A DNA stretch of 21,078 nucleotides from DATBHW01 sp046704085 (GCA_046704085.1 JBJKSJ010000441.1:1-21078), one strand, 5' to 3'; numbered from the stretch's first letter, positions 13,639 through 21,078 are shown. Notes: generated by a model from the letters alone, not told the origin. Numbers and translations are program-made.

Positions 13639-14705
13639 GACGTTTTGTGGCGGCGTATTTCCGTCATCCCTTCACCCTGATCTTACCAGCTATTCTCATC
13701 CCACTGATCGTGGTCTTTGTGGTGCGCTCGTTCGCCAGCACCTACGCATCGTCGGCGACGATTGTTATCACTAACTCGTTTGTCTCCATCTCTAATGGAG
13801 ATTCGCCCTACGCGACTCCGGCGCAGAACCTTGACGGCAGACTGACTGAGGCGGAGAGGAGCGCGAACTTCGTGTTGCAAGTCGCCCAGCAGACGGACAT
13901 GATCAAAACCTACGCGAAAGGCACTCCGGGCGTCGATGACCTGATGGTGGCGCGCATTACCGCTGGATTCAGCATCACCGTAGCCGGGGCACACACGCTG
14001 ACCATCTCCTATACCGATCCCGATCCGCATGTGGCGGCGGAGGTCATCACGGCGTACTTACACCAATACACGGTTTCAGCGGTCCAGCAGGCAGAGGAGA
14101 GCGCCCAGGAGGATCTCCAGTTCTATCAGGAGCAATTGAAAACAGACGAAGACACGCTCACGTCTGCCGACCAGGCGCTGCAACAATACCTGACGCAGAA
14201 CCCTAACGCAGACTTGACCACTGATTCCCAACTGGCCCAACTGGAGTCTGCGTATCGCAGCGCGCTGGATCAAGTCAACAATGACCTGACGGAGATCTCG
14301 AAGATCAATTCAAAAAGCAATCTCGTGGAGAACCTGACGACATTCATCGTGACCGACCCTCCCAAAGTGCCGACCGCGCCGACAGTGAAGTCAAAGACGA
14401 CAATTACGGCAATCCTTGGCGGTGTGGCGCTGGGGCTGGGCATCTCGTTGGGGCTGATCGGTCTGCTGGCGATTGCCGACCGGCGCATCTACTCGCGCGA
14501 TGATCTCGCTGAGGTCATGCCCGTGCCGGTGCTGGAGGTGGTGCCGCGCCTGCGCGGATTACAGGATGAGCGCGCAATTGTTGGCTCGGAAGCGAACCTG
14601 ATCGGGTTTTCCCAGGTGCCCGTCCTGGCAACTCTCCCCCGCTTTGGGCAAAGCGGACCCTCTCAAGAGAGTGGCCGACCTTTCAGCAAAGCGGAGGAGG
14701 AATAA
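13635..14705 (+). CDS. Wzz/CpsC-like polysaccharide chain-length determinant
   Basis: A 356-aa polysaccharide co-polymerase. TM1 (~11-33) and TM2 (~256-281) enclose an extracytoplasmic domain of about 220 residues with a helical, coiled-coil-prone part (~148-225). A Pro-rich motif, DPPKVPTAPTVKS (241-253), stands just before TM2 as in other Wzz proteins. The cytosolic tail (282-356) is long and charged and probably meets the ATPase encoded next. Such proteins set polymer length and export together with Wzy and a tyrosine kinase or ATPase. GGGAGGA lies six bases before the ATG, which overlaps the HTH stop by 4 bp. The TAA is directly followed by the next ATG. Confidence 0.9.
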   Translation: MRRFVAAYFRHPFTLILPAILIPLIVVFVVRSFASTYASSATIVITNSFVSISNGDSPYATPAQNLDGRLTEAERSANFVLQVAQQTDMIKTYAKGTPGVDDLMVARITAGFSITVAGAHTLTISYTDPDPHVAAEVITAYLHQYTVSAVQQAEESAQEDLQFYQEQLKTDEDTLTSADQALQQYLTQNPNADLTTDSQLAQLESAYRSALDQVNNDLTEISKINSKSNLVENLTTFIVTDPPKVPTAPTVKSKTTITAILGGVALGLGISLGLIGLLAIADRRIYSRDDLAEVMPVPVLEVVPRLRGLQDERAIVGSEANLIGFSQVPVLATLPRFGQSGPSQESGRPFSKAEEE

Positions 14706-15587
14706 ATGGCCCAGCAGGATAGTGGATCAGAGATACGACAGGACGCCACGATTGGTCTCAACGGCACAGCTTCCTCGCACCCAACCATTCCAGTTGGCAA
14801 TGGGCCGACATCGCAGCCGCATCCAGCAGCCAGCGCCAATGGCGCCTCAGGTGGTGGGGCGCGCGCGGAAAGGTCGCAGCGCGCCGAGACCGTCAATTCT
14901 CCCCTGGAGAGCGCCCTGACCAGGATGGGGCATCAGAACCCCTGGACTGAAGGGCACACGGCGGCCAACTCCAATACGATGGAGTATTTCCGGCGTATTT
15001 ATCTCTCGCTGCACTCAACGAATACCCCGGATGTCATGCCAACTATCGGCATCACCAGCGCAGTGGACGGAGAAGGCAAATCGACCATCGCGCTGGGCGT
15101 GGCGACGGCAATGGCCGCCGATCTGGATAGCCCGATTGTCCTGGTAGAGTTGAACCTGACGCGACCAACAGTGCATAAAAGCCTGGGGATTCCGGCCCAG
15201 CCAGGCATCTCGGAATACCTGCGCGGCGAGTGCCCGCTGCCCAGCGCCCTGCGTCAAATCACCGAGAATCTCTTTGTGCTGCCAGCCGGTGACTGCCGCA
15301 ATGACCCTGCCCGACTGATTCGCATGCTGACGCGCGCCAATCTCCTGCTGCGTATGGATAACAGCGGCGCGGTGTTAGTGCTGGACCTGCCGCCTGTGCT
15401 GACCGCCAGCTACGGCGTGCTGGCTTCGTCGATGGCTGATGCGGTGGTCATGGTGGTGCGCGCGGGCCACACGCCTGAGAAGATGGTGAGAGACGCTATT
15501 GCCCGGCTGGATGAATCGACACTCCGGGGTCTGATTCTCAACGCAGCGCGGCCTTCGATCCCTACCTGGCTGGGTGGGTATTTGTAG
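14706..15587 (+). CDS. CpsD/CapB-like P-loop ATPase (BY-kinase family), atypical
   Basis: A 293-aa protein. Residues 1-88 are low-complexity and Ser/Gly/Ala-rich. The ATPase core (~90-285) starts with MEYFRRIYLSL, as in BY-kinases that sit next to Wzz/CpsC. Walker A is SAVDGEGKST (118-127) and Walker B is VLVLDLPP (223-230). The Walker A' segment reads VLVELNLTRP (145-154), where BY-kinases normally carry D-x-D-x-R, so both acidic Asp positions are changed (E148, N150). The C-terminus ends WLGGYL with a single Tyr instead of a tyrosine cluster. It may therefore regulate polymer length as an ATPase rather than as an autophosphorylating kinase. It starts immediately after the Wzz stop (0-bp gap, GGAGGAGGA SD). 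Confidence 0.88.
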   Translation: MAQQDSGSEIRQDATIGLNGTASSHPTIPVGNGPTSQPHPAASANGASGGGARAERSQRAETVNSPLESALTRMGHQNPWTEGHTAANSNTMEYFRRIYLSLHSTNTPDVMPTIGITSAVDGEGKSTIALGVATAMAADLDSPIVLVELNLTRPTVHKSLGIPAQPGISEYLRGECPLPSALRQITENLFVLPAGDCRNDPARLIRMLTRANLLLRMDNSGAVLVLDLPPVLTASYGVLASSMADAVVMVVRAGHTPEKMVRDAIARLDESTLRGLILNAARPSIPTWLGGYL

Positions 15588-15621
15588 CCCCTCGCCCTTC
15601 TGGAGATGGAGACATTCACGC

Positions 15622-18237
15622 ATGGAAGACCAGGCACGGCATCGCTATGATTTTGGCGATGAGACACTCTGGGAGGCGCCAGAGGAGACAACCCAGGCTC
15701 CTGATCCTGAGCAGTTGCCAGACCAGCCAGCCCCTCAGCAGGAGCAGCGGCGTTTGAAACGCCGCACGTTTCTGTTAGGCATGAGCGCGGCGGGCATTGG
15801 CTTGCTTGGTGGCGCCTATGGCGGCTACCGGCTCCTTACCGCGCTCCTGCGCCCCAATGACTTTTATCTGACGGGGCCACTGACCACGCCGAACGACATC
15901 GTGATCTATACGAAAGGCCAGTTGAGTACCGGCTGGCAGGATTGGTCGTGGACACAGCGGCAATTTCGCTCACTGGCAGAGATGTATCAGAACCAGCCGA
16001 CACTCGAGATGCGGCTGGATACGTGGGGCGCACTTGAATTGCATCATGTCGGCTCGCTTGATCTCACCGACTTTGGCTATCTGCAATTCTACATCAATGG
16101 CGGTTCTGGCAGCGCTCAGAAAGTCTCGGCCCTCTTTACCAAAGTCGGGGGAGAGTATACCGCGCGAGCGTCCGTTGGGCAATATACCGAAGGCGGCGGC
16201 ATCAGCAGTAATACCTGGAAGCTGACACGCATCCCCTTGCAGGCAATGCAAGCAGCGAAGCTGACCATTTCCGGCGTCCTGCTGCAAGACGCCAGCGGCA
16301 GCCATCAGGCCGACATCTCCATCACCGATCTGCGCCTGGTCTACGCGCCCGATCTGACCCCGCCACATCTCGTGCAGGCGGTGACGTTCGATCTCCAGAC
16401 GATCACGCTGGTCTTTGACAAGCGCATGCTGCCCGGCGACGTCCAGGCCACCCATTTCTACAGTATCAGCAGCAGCGATCCGGCGTACACGACGGCGCAG
16501 GCGCCGCAGTCCGCGCATTACCACAGCAGCGGCCAGAGCGTGAGCCTGCTCTTGCCCAGGCCGATGCAGCCCGGTGGGCGCTACAGCGTGACGATTGGCG
16601 CCGTGCGCGATAAGTATGGCGTGGCCGTGCCTGATCCCTCGCTTGCCAACGTCACTGCCCAGACACTCACGCTGAGCATCGATGCCGCCCAGGGACAGCA
16701 CGCGATCAGTCCCATGATTTACGGACTGGCCGAGGCGCCCGCCGATGTGCTGGCAGACCTGCGCCCGACGCTCAACCGCTGGGGCGGTAATCAGACGAGC
16801 CGCTACAACTGGAAGCTGGGCAATGCGTTCAACGCGGCGCGGGACTATGAGTTTCGCAACGGCAGCTATAACCACGATGCCCCGGCAGATAAACAACCAT
16901 CTGGCGTAGCCGATCAATTCATCCAGGCCAATCAGGCGGCAAAAGCCGAGACGCTGCTGACGATCCCCAACATTGGCTGGGTGGCGCGCGACGCAGACCT
17001 GAATACCCGCTCGACTGGCGTTCCCTCAACAGGTGGACCGCCGATCTCGCCAGGCTCCGATGCCATCGATGGCTATACGCCAACTGATAACCGTCAGTTG
17101 ACCTGTGTGCCCTCCCAGGCGCGCAAAGGTAGCCCGCTGGCCGATCCACCGCATGTAACCGACCCGAACGTAGCTCAAGACGAGTGGGTCTATCACCTTA
17201 AGAACCACTTCGGACCAGCCGGAAGCGGCGGCGTGCGCTACTATGCGATGGACAACGAGCCAGACCTGTGGTTTATCACCCACACAGACATCCGCCCGGC
17301 GGAGATTGGCTATGACCAGATGCGCGATACGTTCCTGGACTATGCCACAGCGGTGAAGAGCGTGGACCCTGGCGCCCTGGTGACTGGCCCGGTCCTCTCT
17401 GGCTGGCAAGGATATTTGTATTCGTCACTTGATCGGGGAAATGATAATTATCATAGCAAAGCAGACTATCACGCCCACGGTGATCAGTATTTTCTGCCCT
17501 GGTGGCTCGCGCAGCTTCGCGCGCATGACCAGCGCGCCGGACAGCGCAGCCTTGATGTCCTCGATATTCATTATTACCCGGCAGCAACGGGCGTCTTTCA
17601 GGGCGTCACGACCCCGCAAGTAAACGCCCTGCGCGTGCGCTCGGTGCGCTCGCTGTGGGACGGCGCCTATACAGACGAATCGTGGATCAACGACAAGGTG
17701 CAGTTGATTCCGCGCATGCAAAGCTGGATTCAGCAGAATTATCCTGGCGTCAAACTGGGCATCACCGAGTGGAACTTTGGCGCCGAGCAAGATCTCAGCG
17801 GCGCGCTGGCCGCAGCGGAGGCGCTGGGCATCTTCGGACGCGAAGGACTCGATCTAGCCTGCTACTGGGCCTACCCGCCCAAGGATAGCCCAACCTACGC
17901 CGCCTGGAAGCTCTTCAGAAATTACGATGGCCTGGGCGGCGCCTTTGGCGACGTCTCGGTGCAGGCTCTATCAAGTAACGATAACCTGATCTCCTGCTAT
18001 GCCTCGCTGGAAAGCGCGTCCGGCGACCTGCTGGTGATGGTACTCAACAAGAGTCAGGTGGCCGATCTGACGCCCAGCATTCAGCTTGCCAACACCCAGG
18101 CGAGGACAGCGCAGGTCTATCAGGTCAGCGAAGACACACCGCAGGTGACTCGTCTGAACGATGTCTCCATCTCAGGAGGCGCGCTCACGCTGACCTTCCC
18201 GGCCCTGTCAATCACCCTGCTGCGGCTCAGCCACTAG
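15622..18237 (+). CDS. Tat-exported glycoside hydrolase family 44 (endoglucanase/xyloglucanase type)
   Basis: An 871-aa enzyme. After an acidic N-terminus, RRLKRRTFLLG (43-53) and a hydrophobic stretch (~51-76) form a twin-arginine signal or membrane anchor. Residues ~80-242 look like a carbohydrate-binding-type beta-sandwich, ~245-352 like an Ig-like (Big_5/SbsA) domain, and ~353-790 is the GH44 TIM barrel: AISPMIYGLAEAP, LNRWGGNQTSRYNW (384-397), the acid/base E546 in DNEPDLW and the nucleophile E716 in ITEWNFG. A small C-terminal beta domain follows (~795-871). GH44 enzymes cut beta-1,4-glucan, xyloglucan or related chains with retention. The start is ATG 15622 (GGAGA upstream), 34 bp after the ATPase. 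Its position suggests it trims or edits the exported polymer. Confidence 0.9.
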   Translation: MEDQARHRYDFGDETLWEAPEETTQAPDPEQLPDQPAPQQEQRRLKRRTFLLGMSAAGIGLLGGAYGGYRLLTALLRPNDFYLTGPLTTPNDIVIYTKGQLSTGWQDWSWTQRQFRSLAEMYQNQPTLEMRLDTWGALELHHVGSLDLTDFGYLQFYINGGSGSAQKVSALFTKVGGEYTARASVGQYTEGGGISSNTWKLTRIPLQAMQAAKLTISGVLLQDASGSHQADISITDLRLVYAPDLTPPHLVQAVTFDLQTITLVFDKRMLPGDVQATHFYSISSSDPAYTTAQAPQSAHYHSSGQSVSLLLPRPMQPGGRYSVTIGAVRDKYGVAVPDPSLANVTAQTLTLSIDAAQGQHAISPMIYGLAEAPADVLADLRPTLNRWGGNQTSRYNWKLGNAFNAARDYEFRNGSYNHDAPADKQPSGVADQFIQANQAAKAETLLTIPNIGWVARDADLNTRSTGVPSTGGPPISPGSDAIDGYTPTDNRQLTCVPSQARKGSPLADPPHVTDPNVAQDEWVYHLKNHFGPAGSGGVRYYAMDNEPDLWFITHTDIRPAEIGYDQMRDTFLDYATAVKSVDPGALVTGPVLSGWQGYLYSSLDRGNDNYHSKADYHAHGDQYFLPWWLAQLRAHDQRAGQRSLDVLDIHYYPAATGVFQGVTTPQVNALRVRSVRSLWDGAYTDESWINDKVQLIPRMQSWIQQNYPGVKLGITEWNFGAEQDLSGALAAAEALGIFGREGLDLACYWAYPPKDSPTYAAWKLFRNYDGLGGAFGDVSVQALSSNDNLISCYASLESASGDLLVMVLNKSQVADLTPSIQLANTQARTAQVYQVSEDTPQVTRLNDVSISGGALTLTFPALSITLLRLSH

Positions 18238-18279
18238 CAATGCGCCGGGAGGGGCACAACAAGAGAAGGAGGCGCACTT

Positions 18280-18423
18280 ATGCCTGCTATGTTGATCTTT
18301 CTGGCCCTCTGCATGATTCTGGGGCTGTGGATCAAGCCGAAGGTCCGCTCTGGCCTGGCGATTATTGCTGTCATGGCCTTTCTTCTGGTACTCATCTTCT
18401 ATGTCTTTCCGTCTCGGCTGTAG
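18280..18423 (+). CDS. 47-aa two-helix membrane microprotein
   Basis: The encoded protein is only 47 residues, yet it has one of the best SD sites in the window (AAGGAGG, seven bases before ATG 18280-18282). It has two hydrophobic helices (~3-18 and ~24-43) joined by a short basic hinge, IKPKVRSG (18-25), and ends FPSRL, so both ends probably face the same side. It lies 42 bp after the GH44 gene and 49 bp before the polymerase gene, inside the operon. A longer overlapping ORF in another frame (18240-18524) lacks such an SD and is Cys/Arg/Ser-rich. I recognise no family; an accessory subunit of the polymerase or export machinery is one guess. Confidence 0.75.
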   Translation: MPAMLIFLALCMILGLWIKPKVRSGLAIIAVMAFLLVLIFYVFPSRL

Positions 18424-18472
18424 CGGGCTGCCGTTGCCAACACCGCTGGATGCTCAGAATTGAGGCTGAACG

Positions 18473-18898
18473 ATGGCGTTTGGAAGAAAGCTCTTCTTTG
18501 CCATACTCTTTATCAGTCTGCTGATGGAGACCGATAGTAACCCGAAAGATCCCTGGTCCGGGTTCGCCTGGTATTTCCACGCAGACCTGAAAAGCTGGCT
18601 GCCACAAACCGGCCTGGCGCTCAACCCGGTGGAGATCGCGATCATCATCGTGGTGCTGGCCTGGGCGCTGCGCGGGCGGCGCGACCGCCAGTTTCGCTTT
18701 GAACGTGGGCTGCTCTTCTGGCCCATCATCGGCCTCCTCGGCACACTGGCCTTCGGCCTGCTCTGGGGCGTAGCGCATGGGGGCGACAATTTCACGGTAG
18801 CCCTCTGGGAACTACGCGCGCTCGCCCTCTGCGCCATCGCCTACTTCCTGGTTGGGATTCTGTTCACCCGCCGCCGCGATCTGGATATTCTGACCTAG
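18473..18898 (+). CDS. O-antigen polymerase/ligase, N-terminal fragment ending at an in-frame amber codon
   Basis: A 141-aa reading frame with about four membrane helices (~7-19, 52-67, 79-100, 112-131), starting at an ATG with GAGG seven bases upstream. It stops at TAG 18896-18898 just after RRRDLDILT. The following ORF continues in the same frame at the next codon as another multi-pass segment, and the two together give a ~549-residue Wzy/WaaL-type protein of normal layout. The codon is most simply a point change of TGG (Trp) or CAG (Gln), but readthrough, a sequencing error, or a split protein reinitiating at the adjacent GTG cannot be told apart here. Confidence 0.75.
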   Translation: MAFGRKLFFAILFISLLMETDSNPKDPWSGFAWYFHADLKSWLPQTGLALNPVEIAIIIVVLAWALRGRRDRQFRFERGLLFWPIIGLLGTLAFGLLWGVAHGGDNFTVALWELRALALCAIAYFLVGILFTRRRDLDILT

Positions 18899-20122
18899 GT
18901 GATCCTGATCTCCTCGCTCTTACTGGGCATCGAGTGCATCGTTCGTTACTTCTTCTTCCTACCTGGTCATGTCGTTGGCGATCTGTCCTATGACCATGAG
19001 GACGCCACTATGCTGGCCTTCGCTATCGTCCTCTCCCTCGCCATGCTTTTGCTCGGCAGTACCCGGCGCCAGAAGCTGTTTGTGCTGGTCAGTGTGCCGA
19101 TAGACCTGATTGGCATGATGCTCACCCACCGACGCGCAGGCGAGGCGGCATTGTTCGTTGGCATAGTCTTCCTGGCGGTCATCCTCTTCCGCGTCAATCG
19201 TCGCGTCTTCTTGCGGGTCGTGCCCATCACAGCGTTGATCTTCGGCATCTATCTGGGCGCCTACTGGAACTGTACCAGTGGGACGCTCTGCCAACCAGCG
19301 CGCGCGATCAACTCGCAAATCAACCCGGACCCCCGCGACGCGGCATCCAACCTGTATCGAGATGAAGAAAAACAAGACCTGACGCTCAACATCGAGGTCC
19401 AGCCGATCACCGGCCTGGGTTTCGGCCAACCCTTCGTCTTTTATATTCCACTGCCTGACCTGAGTTTCTGGCCGTTCTGGCACTATACTTCCCATAACGC
19501 GATTCTCTGGGTCTGGGTCAAAACAGGCATATTCGGCTTTATGCTCTTCTGGTGGCTGCTGGGCAGCGGCGTCTATCGCGGGAGCCGTCTGATCCAGGCG
19601 CTGAGTTCAGCAGGCGATTATAAGGGGCGCGCGTTGCTGGCCGCCGGGGTGATGCTCATCATCATGCAAATGACAGTCTCCTATGTGGATCTTGGCCTGA
19701 CCAGCGACCGCTCGATGCTGCTGCTTGGCGTGATGCTTGGCATCATCGGGCACCTGCCGACCATCTTGCAACGGTCCACTGGAAGCGAGACAGCATCAGT
19801 ACGCCCCGTCAAAGGAGCGCCAAACAAGATGCTGGGAACTGAAACGCCCGAAATGCAGGTGGGCGCGCTGGCCCGCGTGCTGGTGACGCCGGTAGAGCCG
19901 GAGAAGCCACGCCGACCGGCCACGACCCGCGCTGTTGTCCCATCGCGCTGGGGGCAGAGCAATAACGCCCATCCGGCGCGGACAAGATCGCGCTGGGGAC
20001 AAGAGGACGGCACAGCGACCTGGCCGCGATCAGCCCAGCGACTTTCCACCCGTGGGCAAAGTATCTCACGCCCCAGAAACCTGAGCAACCAGTCAGGTTT
20101 GGGGGACAATGAGCAGCCATAA
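18899..20122 (+). CDS. O-antigen polymerase/ligase (Wzy_C/WaaL-like), C-terminal fragment
   Basis: A 407-aa frame directly continuing the preceding fragment in the same phase after one TAG. GTG 18899 is the only nearby start and has no SD, so separate translation would depend on reinitiation. Several helices (~2-20, 36-53, 59-75, 84-98, 104-120) precede a periplasmic loop with the Wzy_C pattern ITGLGFGQPF (170-179) and SHNAILWVWVKTGIFG (198-213), then helices ~211-222, 246-262 and 272-290. Such proteins polymerise or ligate undecaprenyl-linked glycans outside the membrane. Residues ~292-407 form a Pro/Arg/Ser-rich, probably disordered cytosolic tail with SRWGQ twice (349-353, 364-368). It overlaps the next gene by 14 bp. 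Confidence 0.78.
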   Translation: MILISSLLLGIECIVRYFFFLPGHVVGDLSYDHEDATMLAFAIVLSLAMLLLGSTRRQKLFVLVSVPIDLIGMMLTHRRAGEAALFVGIVFLAVILFRVNRRVFLRVVPITALIFGIYLGAYWNCTSGTLCQPARAINSQINPDPRDAASNLYRDEEKQDLTLNIEVQPITGLGFGQPFVFYIPLPDLSFWPFWHYTSHNAILWVWVKTGIFGFMLFWWLLGSGVYRGSRLIQALSSAGDYKGRALLAAGVMLIIMQMTVSYVDLGLTSDRSMLLLGVMLGIIGHLPTILQRSTGSETASVRPVKGAPNKMLGTETPEMQVGALARVLVTPVEPEKPRRPATTRAVVPSRWGQSNNAHPARTRSRWGQEDGTATWPRSAQRLSTRGQSISRPRNLSNQSGLGDNEQP

Positions 20123-20762
20123 CAGTGAAGAAGGCGAGGTCAAGGGCATGCAGACAAACAGGCGAAGGCGCGTAAAATCAATGGGGCTATGGGCATTGTT
20201 TCGGGAAGATGTGCGGGTCTGGAAACTTATGGGCTTTCTGGGAGGCAATGCTCAGGCGCCCGTGACCGTGCGAGAGGCTCTCAAGCTCTACTGGCATTAT
20301 ACCGGCGTACGCGCCACGTTCCTCTATCGCCTGGGCAGTTGGTGCCACCGGCAGCATGTGCCGCTCGTGCCGGGTATTCTCTGGCGACGGAATATCCGGC
20401 GCTATGGCCTGGATATTGTGCCCAGCGTGCCTATCGGCCCCGGTCTCTATATTGCCCATCCAGTAGGCATCGTTGTCATGGCGCGTGGCCTGGGGCGGAA
20501 TGTCAGCCTCATCACTGCGCTCACCATCGGCATGCGCAACACGCATGACTTCCCATTGATTGGGAACAATGTGACAGTTGGCGCTGGCGCACGAGTACTC
20601 GGCGGCATCGTCGTTGGTGATGGCGCCTCGATTGGGGCCAATGCTGTCGTAATTCACGATGTGCCTCCCGGCGCAACGATGGTTGGCATCCCCGCCAGAC
20701 CTGTCGGCCAGAAGGAGAACCGCTATTTCCAGCAGGCTGAGGAAATCATCTATGGCTCATGA
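20109..20762 (+). CDS. CysE-like hexapeptide acetyltransferase in the polysaccharide operon
   Basis: A 217-aa protein of the serine-acetyltransferase-like LbH group. A basic leader and helical region (~1-95) precede the beta-helix: LDIVPSVPIGPGLYIAHPVG (101-120), with D102 and H117 spaced 15 apart like the CysE catalytic Asp/His pair, then IVVMARG, NVSLITALTIG, NNVTVGAGARVLGG and ASIGANAVVIHDVPPGATMVGIPARPVG (173-200). It lacks the full CysE N-terminal domain; similar proteins in capsule loci acetylate sugars, which is the likelier role here. ATG 20109 overlaps the polymerase stop by 14 bp; an in-frame ATG at 20148 is an alternative start. The end overlaps the next gene by 11 bp. Confidence 0.85.
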   Translation: MSSHNSEEGEVKGMQTNRRRRVKSMGLWALFREDVRVWKLMGFLGGNAQAPVTVREALKLYWHYTGVRATFLYRLGSWCHRQHVPLVPGILWRRNIRRYGLDIVPSVPIGPGLYIAHPVGIVVMARGLGRNVSLITALTIGMRNTHDFPLIGNNVTVGAGARVLGGIVVGDGASIGANAVVIHDVPPGATMVGIPARPVGQKENRYFQQAEEIIYGS

Positions 20763-21078
20763 TCAGCTTGAAGAGCAAACATTGGCTGAGCTTGAGCCAG
20801 AGCGGACCGGGGTTGCTGGCGCCGCTCCAGAGAGGAAGCCCCGCCCAGGCAAGATCAAGCTGATCCTGGCAGGGATGCGCCATCCTGTAGGAAAAGTCTG
20901 GCCGCTGCTGCGAGCGAAATGGGCGCTGCGTCGCTGCGATCAGGTTGGTCCCTGGCCGCGTCTCTTTGGTCGCGTATTGGTCAGCAATTATGGGCGCATT
21001 ACGATTGGCGAGCGTCTCTTGATGTATGGCGGCACGGTGGGGGGCGAACTGGACGCCGCGCACGGCGGAGGTATCGAG
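20752..21078 (+). CDS. Second acyltransferase (LbH/WbbJ-like), 5' part; continues past the window
   Basis: The first 109 residues of a gene cut by the window end. A charged leader (1-35) and a helical basic part (~34-68, KIKLILAGMRHPVGKVWPLL) lead into LRRCDQVGPWPRLFGRVLV and the first beta-helix rungs (NYGRITIGERLLMYGG, ~81-96), the usual opening of WbbJ/colanic-acid-type acyltransferases. ATG 20752-20754 has AGGA eight bases upstream and overlaps the preceding stop by 11 bp, so the genes are coupled. A role in acylating the same polysaccharide is likely. The catalytic His would lie beyond the window. Confidence 0.75.
   Translation, partial: MAHDQLEEQTLAELEPERTGVAGAAPERKPRPGKIKLILAGMRHPVGKVWPLLRAKWALRRCDQVGPWPRLFGRVLVSNYGRITIGERLLMYGGTVGGELDAAHGGGIE

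Noticed and set aside
15970..16917. 315-aa minus-strand ORF
   Set aside because: Antisense to the GH44 gene within its beta-sandwich and barrel domains; no motif and no SD.
18240..18524. 94-aa plus-strand ORF overlapping the microprotein
   Set aside because: No SD, Cys/Arg/Ser-rich and it runs into the polymerase start; the 47-aa frame has a near-perfect SD and membrane-protein composition.

Overview
The window is GC-rich, densely coding bacterial chromosome. A class II (B12-dependent) ribonucleotide reductase, GC-rich codon use, strong Shine-Dalgarno (SD) sites and a Gram-positive-style split polysaccharide co-polymerase/ATPase pair fit a Chloroflexota-type organism, perhaps a Ktedonobacteria relative. 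That placement is inference: there is no rRNA or other phylogenetic marker here. I see no tRNA, CRISPR array, transposase or phage gene.

Left part (1-10.4 kb) is mostly housekeeping and small unknown modules. On the minus strand nrdJ is followed, after a repeat-bearing gap, by a deoxynucleoside kinase cut by the window edge; together they would supply dNTPs by reduction and salvage. The nrdJ promoter carries two NrdR-like boxes exactly 31 bp apart. A doubtful 86-aa ORF points the other way. Next come a membrane-anchored Mrr-type nuclease (minus), then on the plus strand cinA, tsaC (with an extended -10 promoter and a dyad in its leader), a site-2-protease-like M50 peptidase and a hexapeptide acyltransferase. 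A minus-strand pair of unknown function (SH3-like/two-TM protein, then a TPR protein) converges on the acyltransferase.

Right part (10.7 kb to the end) is an exopolysaccharide locus. A WecG/TagA/CpsF glycosyltransferase (minus) and a GT2 glycosyltransferase (plus) diverge from a shared 327-bp region. After a strong terminator an apparent operon begins: a small excisionase/BldC-like HTH protein, a Wzz/CpsC-like chain-length protein, a CpsD-like ATPase, a Tat-signal GH44 glycosidase, a 47-aa two-TM protein, an O-antigen polymerase/ligase broken by an in-frame amber codon, a CysE-like acetyltransferase and a second acyltransferase that runs off the window. Gaps are short or negative: 4-bp overlap, 0, 34, 42, 49 bp, then 14- and 11-bp overlaps.

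The likely logic of the locus is: glycosyltransferases build the repeat unit, the Wzy/WaaL-type protein polymerises or ligates it, Wzz plus the ATPase set chain length, the exported GH44 trims a beta-1,4-linked chain, and the acyltransferases decorate it. The most unusual points are the amber split of the polymerase, the degenerate Walker A' and missing tyrosine tail of the ATPase, the GH44 enzyme inside a Wzy-type operon, the microprotein, and the 10-bp-phased direct repeats in front of the HTH gene.
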